Shown here piece by piece: positions 1-7,896 of a stretch of DNA of 36,539 nucleotides; the first letter of the stretch is position 1, and each line of letters begins with the position of its first letter. The notes below the pieces were generated by a model. That model had not been told where the DNA came from, ran no database searches, and saw nothing but the letters and a program-made list of their open reading frames with translations. A program made the position numbers and the translations under genes. Origin of the DNA: Thermotogae bacterium (GTDB taxonomy: Bacteria > Thermotogota > Thermotogae > Petrotogales > Petrotogaceae); NCBI GenBank assembly GCA_022704305.1, contig JAKJGQ010000008.1, positions 1 to 36,539 on the forward strand. The letters run 5' to 3'.

Positions 1-299
1 GACAGTTCGGTCCCTATCTGCTGTGGGTGAAGGAAGCTTGAAGGGAGTCGCTTCTAGTACGAGAGGACCGAAGTGAGTGTACCTCTGGTGAACCAGCTGT
101 CAGGCCAATGGCAGGAGCTGGGTAGCTAAGTACGTAACAGATAACCGCTGAAAGCATCTAAGCGGGAAACTGACCCTAAGATGGAGCTTCCCATTCGTAA
201 GAAGTAAGGGTTGTTCGAGACTAGGACGTTGATAGGTCGCAGGTGTAAGTGCAGCGATGCATTGAGCCGAGCGATACTAATAGCCCGAGGCTTTGGACT
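1..299 (+). rRNA. rrl: 23S rRNA, 3' end (partial)
   Basis: This is the last ~300 nt of a large-subunit rRNA whose 5' part lies before the window. The universally conserved sarcin-ricin loop AGTACGAGAGGACC is at 56-69. The terminal domain with GATACTAATAGCCCGAGG is at 272-289, close to the usual 3' end. The exact mature end is placed by eye near 299. Confidence 0.97.
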
Positions 300-332
300 T
301 GTTTTCTCCTATGTAGTATTGAGTGAACTTTT

Positions 333-449
333 AGGGGTGAGGATACCGTGTCGGGATACACCCAGTTCCATCCCGAACCTGGCCGTTAAGCCGTCACGGG
401 CCCATGGTAGTACGTTGGCAACTTCGTGCGAGAGTAGGTATCGCCCCTT
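333..449 (+). rRNA. rrf: 5S rRNA
   Basis: It begins about 33 nt after the 23S rRNA with no tRNA between them, as is common in bacterial rRNA operons. The conserved block CCCAGTTCCATCCCGAACC is at 361-379. The terminal helix pairs AGGGGTGA (333-340) with TCGCCCCTT (441-449). Its length of about 117 nt is normal. The ends are set by the terminal helix and could be off by a few bases. Confidence 0.95.
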
Positions 450-456
450 CACTTTT

Positions 457-491
457 CCCCAGTCTGAAAAAGACTGGGGTTTCCTTTTTTT
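457..491 (+). terminator. Rho-independent terminator of the rRNA operon
   Basis: A perfect 9-bp GC-rich stem pairs CCCCAGTCT (457-465) with AGACTGGGG (471-479) around the loop GAAAA. A T-rich tail follows (TTTCCTTTTTTT). It sits 8 nt after 5S rRNA and should end the rRNA transcript. Confidence 0.95.
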
Positions 492-520
492 ATTCCGTTT
501 TTTCGTGTTTTGGTTCTTAA

Positions 521-558
521 TAAAAAATCAACCTGGATTTTTTATTATTCCAGGTTGA
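521..558 (-). terminator. Terminator of the purA/SdpI-like transcript
   Basis: A perfect 10-bp inverted repeat pairs TCAACCTGGA (528-537) with TCCAGGTTGA (549-558). The run of A at 522-527 becomes a U-tract when read on the minus strand. It lies just past the stop of the minus-strand membrane-protein gene and faces the rRNA terminator, so the two units converge. Confidence 0.9.
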
Positions 559-570
559 AAAATATTTACT

Positions 571-951
571 TCAGTAATCATTGTCAGATTTTTTTTCGCC
601 AGTTTTATAAAATTTCTTTCTAAGAGCAATTTCTGTAAAAGGTATAACCAAAAGCAGTACGGCTATTTGGACATATATCATCGCAAACATAAGCTTCTGG
701 TAAATACTTATGGGCTGAAGCGCAAAAGCAAGAATTATTGATACAGCAGCTGTTATAAATCCACTTTTTATCCAAAACCTTCCTGAGTACTCATTAGCAA
801 ACTTCCAAGTATCCAGGTTTTTAGTCGACATTGGAGACCTGTAACCGATGAGAGAATTGATTCCTTTCGGAGTCTTTTTTGATAGCATATATCCGAATCC
901 AATCATTGTCAGCGAAATCAGTACAGTAAATATGAGGGATATAATAAGCAT
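571..951 (-). CDS. SdpI/YhfL-family membrane protein
   Basis: A small integral membrane protein (126 aa). It has an N-terminal membrane helix, then the family-like stretch INSLIGYRSPMSTKN followed by W and FAN, then two more hydrophobic helices and a charged tail. SdpI of Bacillus subtilis gives immunity to the SdpC toxin, but most distant relatives have no known role, and I infer no immunity function here. The frame is open to a GTG at 963. That GTG is part of the ribosome-binding site GTGGAGG, which sits 6 nt before an ATG at 951, so I place the start at 951. It lies 24 nt after purA and is probably co-transcribed with it, ending at the 521-558 terminator. Confidence 0.85.
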   Translation of the reverse strand: MLIISLIFTVLISLTMIGFGYMLSKKTPKGINSLIGYRSPMSTKNLDTWKFANEYSGRFWIKSGFITAAVSIILAFALQPISIYQKLMFAMIYVQIAVLLLVIPFTEIALRKKFYKTGEKKSDNDY

Positions 952-975
952 TTTATCCTCCACACATAAATAATA

Positions 976-2208
976 TTATCTTTTGAATATTTCATCGGTT
1001 TTTGGACCATATGAGACAAACTCTACTTTGATTCCCAGATTTTTTTCTATGAATAAGAGATACTCTTCGAAAGTTTTATCTTTCAGGTCGTGCCAGCCTT
1101 TTAAATTAACATATACAGGTTTGGCAATAGAAAAATCTTTTGTAGAGTAGGGAATATCTTGGTTTTTATTATCGATTTCATAGTGGGTGCAGATCTTAAC
1201 CTCGTCAAAGCCATTTAGAACATCTGCTTTTGTTAGTACAAGCTTGGTTATTTTAGATTTTAGTATAGCATAACGAAGAGATGGAAGATCAAGCCATCCT
1301 GTTCTTCTGGGCCGTCCTGTGGTAGCGCCGAACTCTAGTCCTTTTTCACGTAAGATGGTTCCTTTGTCAGAACTATCCTCTGTAGGAAAAGGTCCTTCGC
1401 CTACTCTGGTTGTATAAGCCTTTACAACGGCATAGACCTCATCAAGTTCTGTTACGCTCAGTCCAAAAGAGTTTACTCCGTGAGCAGTACATGTGCTTGA
1501 AGTGACAAACGGATAAGTGCCGCAGTCAATATCAAGCATGACCCCCTGTGCACCTTCAAAAAGTATTGACTGCGTATCAAGCATATGGTAGAGTTCAATA
1601 CTGGTCATCAGATTTACTTTTAAAGACTTTATAAAATTAAATCCTTCCATGAGTTCGTCATAAACCTGCATATCGCTGGAAGTGATTGCTTGACCGTAAA
1701 GCTTTTTTTTCATTGAATATAGTTCCGAAAGCTTTATTTTAAGTCTGTTTATATCTAGAAGATCGTAGACTCTTAATCCTTCTCTGGATGTTTTATCAGT
1801 ATAAGCAGGACCAATTCCACGTTTTGTTGTACCAACAGGTTCTGAGCGTTGACTTTCAAAGAATTCATCTTCCTGTTTGTTCCAAGGTAAAACTAAAGAT
1901 GCTTGCAGATCAAGGTAAAATCGTGCAGAAATACCCTGAAAATCCTTTTCCAGAGTTGACAGTTCTTTTCCCATCTGTACTAAGTCAATGACCATACCAC
2001 TCCCAAGGTATCCTTTGGACTGTGTCTCCAAAGAAATAGATGGAAGAAGATGATTAACGTATTTTTTATCTTTAAAAAAGATTGTATGCCCGGCATTAGA
2101 ACCTCCTGAAAACCGTGCAACCCAATCATAATTCTTCGAAAAGTAATTAACTATCTTTCCTTTTCCCTCATCGCCCCACTGGGCTCCTATGACTGCAATT
2201 TTCTTCAT
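976..2208 (-). CDS. purA: Adenylosuccinate synthetase
   Basis: A cytoplasmic enzyme that joins IMP and aspartate using GTP, the first step from IMP to AMP. The 410-aa protein shows the phosphate loop WGDEGKGK (residues 11-18) with catalytic Asp13, NAGHT with catalytic His41, the IMP-binding stretch GTTKRGIGPAYTDK, and GRPRRTGWLDL. It is slightly shorter than E. coli PurA (432 aa), with no missing motif. The frame extends upstream to 2238, but AGAGGTGAG at 2212-2220 is a clear ribosome-binding site 3-4 nt before the ATG at 2208, and the protein then starts MKKIAVIGAQWGDEG as the family does. It is transcribed from the leftward promoter at 2243-2271. Confidence 0.97.
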   Translation of the reverse strand: MKKIAVIGAQWGDEGKGKIVNYFSKNYDWVARFSGGSNAGHTIFFKDKKYVNHLLPSISLETQSKGYLGSGMVIDLVQMGKELSTLEKDFQGISARFYLDLQASLVLPWNKQEDEFFESQRSEPVGTTKRGIGPAYTDKTSREGLRVYDLLDINRLKIKLSELYSMKKKLYGQAITSSDMQVYDELMEGFNFIKSLKVNLMTSIELYHMLDTQSILFEGAQGVMLDIDCGTYPFVTSSTCTAHGVNSFGLSVTELDEVYAVVKAYTTRVGEGPFPTEDSSDKGTILREKGLEFGATTGRPRRTGWLDLPSLRYAILKSKITKLVLTKADVLNGFDEVKICTHYEIDNKNQDIPYSTKDFSIAKPVYVNLKGWHDLKDKTFEEYLLFIEKNLGIKVEFVSYGPKTDEIFKR

Positions 2209-2242
2209 TTTCTCACCTCTGATGAATTTCATGAACAATAAT

Positions 2243-2271
2243 ATTATACATCAAAACCTCTATAAAGTGAA
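2243..2271 (-). promoter_or_regulatory. Promoter for purA
   Basis: On the minus strand, TATAAT (2243-2248) lies 17 bp from TTCACT (2266-2271), which matches 4 of 6 bases of the -35 consensus. It is 35 nt before the purA start. Its -35 element is one base from the -35 of the rightward promoter, so the two are back to back. Confidence 0.7.
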
Positions 2272-2272
2272 A

Positions 2273-2301
2273 TTGACAAAGACAACTTATAGTGTTATAA
2301 T
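2273..2301 (+). promoter_or_regulatory. Perfect sigma-70 promoter for the glycolipid operon
   Basis: TTGACA (2273-2278), a 17-bp spacer and TATAAT (2296-2301) give an exact consensus promoter. Transcription should start near 2308, leaving a leader of about 80 nt that is very AT-rich with no evident structure. It probably drives the genes from 2390 to mutL. Confidence 0.88.
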
Positions 2302-2389
2302 ATAGTATAACACAAGAACAATAATTTTTTTTAGATATAAATGATATAATATATATGAAAATTTTAAAAGTGTGAAAGGTAGGAAAAAT

Positions 2390-3439
2390 ATGAAAGTAAA
2401 TATTCTTTCCTCTGCGGGGAAGTTTCCCGGACAGGGCGTTTATTCGGCGTACATGGACTGTGTTTATGTACTCAAATCTACAGGTAAGGTTGAAATTACT
2501 GAGAATGTTTGGAACAGTGATGCGGTGGTTCAGCATTCGCATACTCCTGACCCTAAGGTTTTTCTACAGACACTTTTCAACAGGAGGAAATCTTTAAATG
2601 TTGTAACAGCGCATGTGCTTCCTGATTCTATAAGGGGAAGTATAAGAAATTCATGGATTCTGGCACCTCTATTTGGAATATGGCTTAAATGGCTTTATAG
2701 TCTTAATGATGTTGTACTTGCTGTCAGTGAAGATGTTGCAGTTGAGCTTCAGAAAAAACTTAATATAAAAAAAGAGAAAATTTATGTTTTTCCAAATTTT
2801 GTCCGGGAAGATTTGTATCTAATTCCCGACGAAAAAATTAAAAGTGAAAAAGTAAGACTGAGAAAGGAGTTGGGCTTTAAAGATGAAGATTTTATAATAA
2901 TCGGTGCAGGACAGGTTCAGCCGCGAAAAGGAATAAAAGATTTTGTAGAGGTAGCTGAAAAACTTCCACAGTTTAAATTTGTATGGGTTGGAGGAAATCC
3001 TTTTAAAGATTATACAGAGGGTTATCATGAGATGAAAAAGATAACCGAAAATCATCCTGAAAATGTTTTTTTTACGGGTACAGTTTCCAGGGAAAAGGTA
3101 CGAGATTACTATATGTTGTCAGATATAATGTTTTTGCCTTCTTATCAGGAGACTTTTGGTCTGGTAATTGTTGAAGCTGCAGGGAGCGGACTGCCTTTGT
3201 TACTTAGAGATATTCAAGTGTATACTACAATATTTGATGATTGTTATCTTAAGGCATCTGACAATGAGAAGTTTGTAGATTATATCAACAGGCTGAGCAA
3301 GGATAAAGATTTGTATTGCGAAATGTCTTGCAAAGCCAGGAAATTATTTGAAAAGTATAGCAGTTCAAGGGCAGGTATAAATCTTTTGAATATATACTCT
3401 AAGTACTACTATAAAAAATTTGGAAAGAAACTGTTTTGA
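2390..3439 (+). CDS. GT4 glycosyltransferase, probably glycolipid-elongating
   Basis: A 349-aa GT-B fold glycosyltransferase of family 4. The C-terminal half has the nucleotide-sugar site: GAGQVQPRKG, FFTGTVSREKVRDYY, and the E-x7-E motif in ETFGLVIVE followed by AAGSGLP. The N-terminus (VNILSSAGKFPGQGVYSAY) loosely resembles enzymes that add a second sugar to glycosyl-diacylglycerol in Firmicutes (LafB/CpoA type). The neighbours, a flippase-type protein and two LafA-like glucosyltransferases, make a membrane glycolipid role plausible; sugar and acceptor are inferred. The frame opens at GTG 2372, but the ribosome-binding site AAAGGTAGG at 2376-2384 selects the ATG at 2390. It is the first gene after the perfect promoter. 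Confidence 0.88.
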   Translation: MKVNILSSAGKFPGQGVYSAYMDCVYVLKSTGKVEITENVWNSDAVVQHSHTPDPKVFLQTLFNRRKSLNVVTAHVLPDSIRGSIRNSWILAPLFGIWLKWLYSLNDVVLAVSEDVAVELQKKLNIKKEKIYVFPNFVREDLYLIPDEKIKSEKVRLRKELGFKDEDFIIIGAGQVQPRKGIKDFVEVAEKLPQFKFVWVGGNPFKDYTEGYHEMKKITENHPENVFFTGTVSREKVRDYYMLSDIMFLPSYQETFGLVIVEAAGSGLPLLLRDIQVYTTIFDDCYLKASDNEKFVDYINRLSKDKDLYCEMSCKARKLFEKYSSSRAGINLLNIYSKYYYKKFGKKLF

Positions 3440-3453
3440 GGTGAGTAAAAATT
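3438..3453 (+). promoter_or_regulatory. Strong ribosome-binding site pointing to an ATT start
   Basis: GAGGTGAG (3438-3445) is followed after 5 nt by ATT (3451-3453), AAA, AAC, AAA. No ATG, GTG or TTG exists in this frame between the in-frame TGA at 3442 and the ATG at 3496, and 3496 has no Shine-Dalgarno sequence. The site therefore suggests initiation at a non-canonical codon. Confidence 0.6.
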
Positions 3454-4464
3454 AAAAACAAAAAAAATATTTTTAATTTCATTTTTGCTGTTATAATGGG
3501 TCTTCTGGTGATATTGCTTATAGGCAAGATTACTGATACAAATGTTCTTGAAGAAATTTTTAAAATAAGTCCGCTTATGATGTTTTTCGGATTCCTGATA
3601 TTCTGTACAGGGTATGTGGTAGACAGTATAAGAACTATAATTGTATTGAAGGTTTTAGGATACAAAATAAATTTTTTTGATGCTTTTTATAATAATGTCA
3701 TAGGGTGTTTTTTCTCAAATATAACTCCTTTCGCCGCCGGAGGACAACCGCTTCAGGTTTATCATCTTTCTTCCCTGGGGGTTCCTTCTGAGAAAGGTAC
3801 AAATTTTGTTATGTCAAGATTTTTGGAAAGTATGGTGACTAATCTTGTAGTATCCTTTATTTTTTATAAGCCTGTTATTTCTGTTTTACAGGGTAAAGGT
3901 GTTACTTCAAAGCTTATAACAGTAGGATTGGTGCTTTCGGTTAGTATTGCTGTGTTTTTCTTTGTGCTTTTCCTTAATTCGAATATCATTGCAAAGTTTG
4001 TAAACTTTCTTGAAAAATCAAAAATTCTTAAGAAAAGGGATCTCAGTGGAAAAATATTCAAATGGAGCGAAGAGCTTAACGGGAGTATCACGTTCTTATG
4101 GAAGGAAAAAATTTATGTCATGGTTCTGGATTTTCTGCTTGGGCTTGCTACACTTGTAATCCAGGCAGGAGTATTGTTTTTTTTCATAGTGATGCTTACT
4201 AAGGTAATGTATACTTTTAATACATTTATGAATATATTTGGCGGGATGACTCTTTTAAATATGGTTGTATATTATATTCCCACTCCAGGCGCAAGCGGAG
4301 GCACCGAGCTTTTCTATCACTGGTTTGTTGGGGATATCGTGAAAGATTCAGCCATGAGTCTTCAGGCAGTATTTGCATGGAGGTGGAGTACATACTATCT
4401 GCAAATATTTTTCGGTATGGGAACAATAGTGTTTTACAAACTACTCAGAAAAAGGAAATCATAA
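3451..4464 (+). CDS. Flippase-type membrane protein (LPG synthase TM domain family)
   Basis: A polytopic membrane protein with about eight hydrophobic segments. It belongs to the family named for the membrane half of lysylphosphatidylglycerol synthase (YbhN/AglD-like). Diagnostic pieces are FSNITPFAAGGQPLQ early and YIPTPGASGGTELFY near the end. The MprF aminoacyl-transferase half is absent, so no lipid lysylation is expected; family members are thought to move lipid-linked molecules across the membrane. The first ATG is at 3496, but starting at ATT 3451 gives a typical MKNKK leader before the first helix and uses the strong Shine-Dalgarno; I prefer it with moderate confidence. It overlaps none of its neighbours and lies between glycolipid glycosyltransferase genes, suggesting a glycolipid substrate. 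Confidence 0.85.
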   Translation: MKNKKNIFNFIFAVIMGLLVILLIGKITDTNVLEEIFKISPLMMFFGFLIFCTGYVVDSIRTIIVLKVLGYKINFFDAFYNNVIGCFFSNITPFAAGGQPLQVYHLSSLGVPSEKGTNFVMSRFLESMVTNLVVSFIFYKPVISVLQGKGVTSKLITVGLVLSVSIAVFFFVLFLNSNIIAKFVNFLEKSKILKKRDLSGKIFKWSEELNGSITFLWKEKIYVMVLDFLLGLATLVIQAGVLFFFIVMLTKVMYTFNTFMNIFGGMTLLNMVVYYIPTPGASGGTELFYHWFVGDIVKDSAMSLQAVFAWRWSTYYLQIFFGMGTIVFYKLLRKRKS

Positions 4465-4465
4465 A

Positions 4466-5632
4466 ATGAATATAGGTATGTTTTCAGATACATATTATCC
4501 GCAAAGAAATGGGGTTGCGACTTCATTAAAACTTTATAAAACAGAGCTTGAACGTATGGGCCATAATGTCTATCTTTTTATTCCTAAACTATCCAAAAAT
4601 GTAGTAAAGGAAGAAAAAACTTATCAGTTTCCGGCAATAAAATTTGCGTTTGAAAAAGATCAGAGATTAGCAATTCCTATAAAGCTTGATGTTCTCAGGG
4701 AAAATAAGTTAAGCCTGGACATAATTCATACCCATACTCCTTTTTCTGTAGGGATAAAGGGTATGTTTACAGCTCATGATTTCAATATTCCCTGTATAGG
4801 TACACATCATACTATGTATGAACATTACAGGCACTATCTTCCAGTATTTATACGTCCAAGTCTAAAACAGACTCAAAAGGGTATAAAATACTGGTGTGAA
4901 AAGTTGAATAAGGTCATTGCCCCTACGGAAAATATAAGAAAAGTGCTTGAAAGCTATGGCGTTCCAAATGAGCACATAGTTACTGTTCCAACCGGAATAG
5001 ATACTTATTCTTTTCGTGATGCTGTAAAATGGGATATACACAAAGAGCTAAGCATACCTTCAGAGAATAAAGTGTTGCTCTTTGTAGGAAGACTTGCAAA
5101 AGAAAAAAACATAGATTTTTTAATTAAAGTATTTCGAAAAGTTCATTCTGAGATTTATAAGTCAACCTTTGTCATAATCGGCGGAGGGAATGAAACTGAA
5201 ACTCTCAGACAGCTGGCTTTTGATTTAGGATTGGAAAAGGATGTAGTATTTACTGGTTCTATGTCAAGAGACAAGGTTATTGACGCATACAAAGGCTCTG
5301 ATGTCTTTGTTTTTGCATCTTATACCGAGACACAGGGTCTTGTGGTTCTTGAATCCATGGCTGCCGGTACGCCAGTAGTTGCGCTAGGAAAGATGGGGGT
5401 TTACGATATACTTTCAAACAATGAAAGCGGCGGTATCATGTTGGAAGATCTAAATGAAGATGATTTTACAGACAGTATTCTTAAGATACTAAAAGATGAA
5501 AAAATAAAGGATTCATTAGAGCAAAGATGTATTAAATTTGTGGATGATTATTACTCAATTGCTTCAACAGCAAAACAGATATCAATGGTTTATTCCGAAT
5601 TAATTGAGAAAAAAGAAAAAATAATCGGCTGA
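4466..5632 (+). CDS. 1,2-diacylglycerol 3-glucosyltransferase-like GT4 (copy 1)
   Basis: A 388-aa GT4 enzyme resembling Firmicutes LafA and mycoplasma monoglucosyldiacylglycerol synthases, which transfer glucose from UDP-glucose to diacylglycerol at the inner membrane face. Visible signs: N-terminal MFSDTYYPQRNGVATSLKL (acceptor loop), DIIHTHTPFSVG, GTHHTMYEHYRHY, VPTGIDTYSF, LLFVGRLAKEKNIDFL, and the E-x7-E motif in ETQGLVVLE with AAGTPVVALG. The start codon is 1 nt after the previous stop, with AGGA about 10 nt upstream. It is a tandem paralogue of the next gene; well over half of aligned residues look identical by eye. The exact donor and acceptor cannot be told from sequence. Confidence 0.92.
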   Translation: MNIGMFSDTYYPQRNGVATSLKLYKTELERMGHNVYLFIPKLSKNVVKEEKTYQFPAIKFAFEKDQRLAIPIKLDVLRENKLSLDIIHTHTPFSVGIKGMFTAHDFNIPCIGTHHTMYEHYRHYLPVFIRPSLKQTQKGIKYWCEKLNKVIAPTENIRKVLESYGVPNEHIVTVPTGIDTYSFRDAVKWDIHKELSIPSENKVLLFVGRLAKEKNIDFLIKVFRKVHSEIYKSTFVIIGGGNETETLRQLAFDLGLEKDVVFTGSMSRDKVIDAYKGSDVFVFASYTETQGLVVLESMAAGTPVVALGKMGVYDILSNNESGGIMLEDLNEDDFTDSILKILKDEKIKDSLEQRCIKFVDDYYSIASTAKQISMVYSELIEKKEKIIG

Positions 5633-5645
5633 TAAGGAGAAAATC

Positions 5646-6806
5646 ATGAATATAGCGATGTTTTCAGATACATATGTTCCTCAGAAAAACGGTGTCGCAA
5701 CTGCTCTTAAACTTTATAAGGAATCTATGCAGAAGATGGGACACAGAGTATATATGTTTGTTCCAAAACTTGGTATTGATTCAAAGAGACATGAAGATGA
5801 TGTTTTTGAGTTTCCAGCATTTAAATTTACCGCTGAAAAGGATCATCGCATAGCTCTTCCCATTTCTACTGACATATTTAAAGCCAACAAGCTAGATTTG
5901 GATGTTATTCATTCACACAGCCCTTTTTCAATGGGAATAGCAGCCGATCTTGTGGCCAAAGCTCTTGATTTGCCTTATGTTGGAACTCATCACACCATGT
6001 ATGAATACTATAGGCATTATGTTCCTTTTATATTCAGACCTTCTCTTAAGCAGGCTCAAAAGCTTATAAGAAATTGGTGTATCAAACTTGATAAGGTTAT
6101 TGCACCAACAAAGGATATAAAAGATGTTCTGGTGCAGTACGGCGTTCCCGCAGAACATATAGCGGTTATTCCGACCGGTATTGATACCTATTCTTTTGAC
6201 GGACCGGTTTTATGGGATATACGAAAAGAGTATTCAATTGGGGAGGAAGAAAAAATTCTCCTCTTTGTAGGAAGACTTGCCGAAGAAAAAAATATTGTCT
6301 TTCTTATAAAAATGTTCAGCAAGCTTATAAAACAAACTGATCAGAAGTATAAGTTCGTCATCGTTGGCGATGGACCGGAAAGGGAGAAACTCGAAGAACT
6401 TTCCATAGAGCTTGATCTTCATGATAGTATAATATTTACCGGTGGACAACCTAGGGAAAAGGTTATAGATGCTTATAAGCAATCTGATCTCTTTGTTTTT
6501 GCATCTTATACTGAAACACAGGGATTGGTTGTTCTGGAAGCTATGGCTGCTTGTACTCCGGTTGTAGCGCTTGGGAAAATGGGAGTAAGAGATCTTCTTT
6601 CGCAGAAAGATGCAGGCGGGATAATGATTGATGAACTCAATGAGAATGAGTTCATTGATAGTATTATTAAGCTTACGCAAAACAAAGAATTATATGAGAA
6701 GTATTCTGAAAAGGCCTGCAATTTTGTCAGAAACAATTACTCAATTAACGTTACTGGTCAGAAGATAGTAGAGGTTTACAGCCAGGCTATTAGAGGGATC
6801 AACTGA
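5646..6806 (+). CDS. 1,2-diacylglycerol 3-glucosyltransferase-like GT4 (copy 2)
   Basis: A 386-aa paralogue of the preceding gene with the same order of motifs: MFSDTYVPQKNGVATALKL, DVIHSHSPFSMG, GTHHTMYEYYRHY, IPTGIDTYSF, LLFVGRLAEEKN and E-x7-E in ETQGLVVLE. A notable difference is AACTPVV where copy 1 has AAGTPVV, next to the donor-phosphate site. The ribosome-binding site AAGGAGA lies 5 nt before the ATG. It probably makes a second member of the same glycolipid pathway, either a different sugar or a second addition; which is unknown. It shares a base with the start of the next gene, so the two are translationally coupled. Confidence 0.92.
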   Translation: MNIAMFSDTYVPQKNGVATALKLYKESMQKMGHRVYMFVPKLGIDSKRHEDDVFEFPAFKFTAEKDHRIALPISTDIFKANKLDLDVIHSHSPFSMGIAADLVAKALDLPYVGTHHTMYEYYRHYVPFIFRPSLKQAQKLIRNWCIKLDKVIAPTKDIKDVLVQYGVPAEHIAVIPTGIDTYSFDGPVLWDIRKEYSIGEEEKILLFVGRLAEEKNIVFLIKMFSKLIKQTDQKYKFVIVGDGPEREKLEELSIELDLHDSIIFTGGQPREKVIDAYKQSDLFVFASYTETQGLVVLEAMAACTPVVALGKMGVRDLLSQKDAGGIMIDELNENEFIDSIIKLTQNKELYEKYSEKACNFVRNNYSINVTGQKIVEVYSQAIRGIN

Positions 6807-7471
6807 TGAAGAAAAGTTTAATAAGCATACTTGTTTTTCTTTTTTTGCAAATGTCTTTATTTGCAGAAGGTCTGGACGGTATACAGTATCGGGATGATAC
6901 TGACAATAAGATTTCTATATATACCTTAAAGATCCAGAATGCTGATCAGAATCTTCAGATTCATTATTTTTCAGATTACGAGTATTATACGGTTACTAAC
7001 GCACAATCTGAAACAGTAAGTATGAATTTCAGAAACAGTATATATGATTCTGAGTATAATGCCGTAAGGAAATCAGATATAATAAGTATTTCGGGGAAGA
7101 TAAACGGTAAAATAGCAGATAAAGAGATAAAAATAGACAGTGGCTCATGGTATCAGGCTGCCGAATATTTGCTTATGAATTTTGTGTTATCTGGAGAAAA
7201 GAGTTGTAAGTACTGGCTTGTTTCTCCGGCCGATCTTAAAGCTACCAAGTTTGTAGCATATAATGAAGGGATTGAAACTATTACACTAAATAAATCAAAA
7301 GTTCAGGCATATAGAGTAAGAGTTACTCTGGACAATTGGATGTCGGTTTTTTGGAGTGTAAATTATTGGTTTAGAGCTTCCGATGGCCTTTATATAAAAT
7401 TTGAAGGTGCTAGAGGTGCCCCTGGAACTCCTAAAACATTAGTTGAAATAATTGGAGAACAGGAAATATGA
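6806..7471 (+). CDS. Exported protein of unknown function (DUF3108-like, tentative)
   Basis: A 221-aa protein with a clear N-terminal signal peptide (MKKSLISILVFLFLQMSLFA, probable cleavage after A20). The rest is soluble and beta-rich with alternating aromatic residues (YFSDYEYYTV, VFWSVNYWF, GLYIKFEGARG). That pattern recalls the DUF3108 periplasmic beta-barrel proteins, but I see no decisive motif. There is no lipobox cysteine. It overlaps the last base of the glucosyltransferase stop and the first four bases of the next gene, so it belongs to the same operon and may act in the envelope with those lipids. That role is inferred from position only. Confidence 0.8.
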   Translation: MKKSLISILVFLFLQMSLFAEGLDGIQYRDDTDNKISIYTLKIQNADQNLQIHYFSDYEYYTVTNAQSETVSMNFRNSIYDSEYNAVRKSDIISISGKINGKIADKEIKIDSGSWYQAAEYLLMNFVLSGEKSCKYWLVSPADLKATKFVAYNEGIETITLNKSKVQAYRVRVTLDNWMSVFWSVNYWFRASDGLYIKFEGARGAPGTPKTLVEIIGEQEI

Positions 7472-7896
7472 TTCATACTCTTCCGTCATTATTCGGTCAT
7501 TTTCCGATATCAGGTTTCTCAGAGATACCTGTAGACAGTCTTGCGTATATAGGAGATGCTGTTATAGCTTTGAGATACAAGCTTTATATACTAAAGGACG
7601 GAAGGATCAAAACTAATACACTGAATAATGCTTCCAAAAAATATCTGACTGCACAGGCGCATTCATTTTTTATAGACAGACTTAATGAAAAAAAAATTTT
7701 TGATGAAATAGAAGAAGGCATTTTTAAGCGGGGCTATAATTCCAAAGGTGCCAAGAAAAGAGGAAATGATGAAGAGTACAGAAAATCTACAGGTCTTGAG
7801 GCCGTTATCGGATATCTGTACCTAAGCGATAATTACAAGAGACTTGAAGAAATTTTTGAGGTGATAGAGACATGTACATATATGGGAGAAATGTAA
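7468..7896 (+). CDS. mrnC: Mini-ribonuclease III
   Basis: A 142-aa RNase III catalytic domain without the double-stranded-RNA-binding domain. It is the enzyme that trims 23S rRNA ends in Bacillus. The first signature is LAYIGDAVIALR with catalytic Asp30 and the second is TGLEAVIGYLYL with Glu111. Length is typical of the family. Its ATG overlaps the previous stop (ATGA). The following gene is a TrmH-family methyltransferase, the same pairing as yazC-yacO in Bacillus, which supports the assignment. The 3' end overlaps that gene by 25 nt. Confidence 0.95.
   Translation: MIHTLPSLFGHFPISGFSEIPVDSLAYIGDAVIALRYKLYILKDGRIKTNTLNNASKKYLTAQAHSFFIDRLNEKKIFDEIEEGIFKRGYNSKGAKKRGNDEEYRKSTGLEAVIGYLYLSDNYKRLEEIFEVIETCTYMGEM

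Noticed and set aside
211-558. A 115-codon open frame over the rRNA end, 5S rRNA and terminator
   Set aside because: It lies entirely on rRNA sequence and its terminator; no ribosome-binding site and no protein-like features.
2213-2542. An open frame antisense to the promoter region and glycosyltransferase start
   Set aside because: It covers two promoters and has no coding-like composition or ribosome-binding site.
3451-4464. Full MprF lysyl-phosphatidylglycerol synthase
   Set aside because: Only the membrane flippase-type half is present; the aminoacyl-transferase domain is missing, so I did not use that name.
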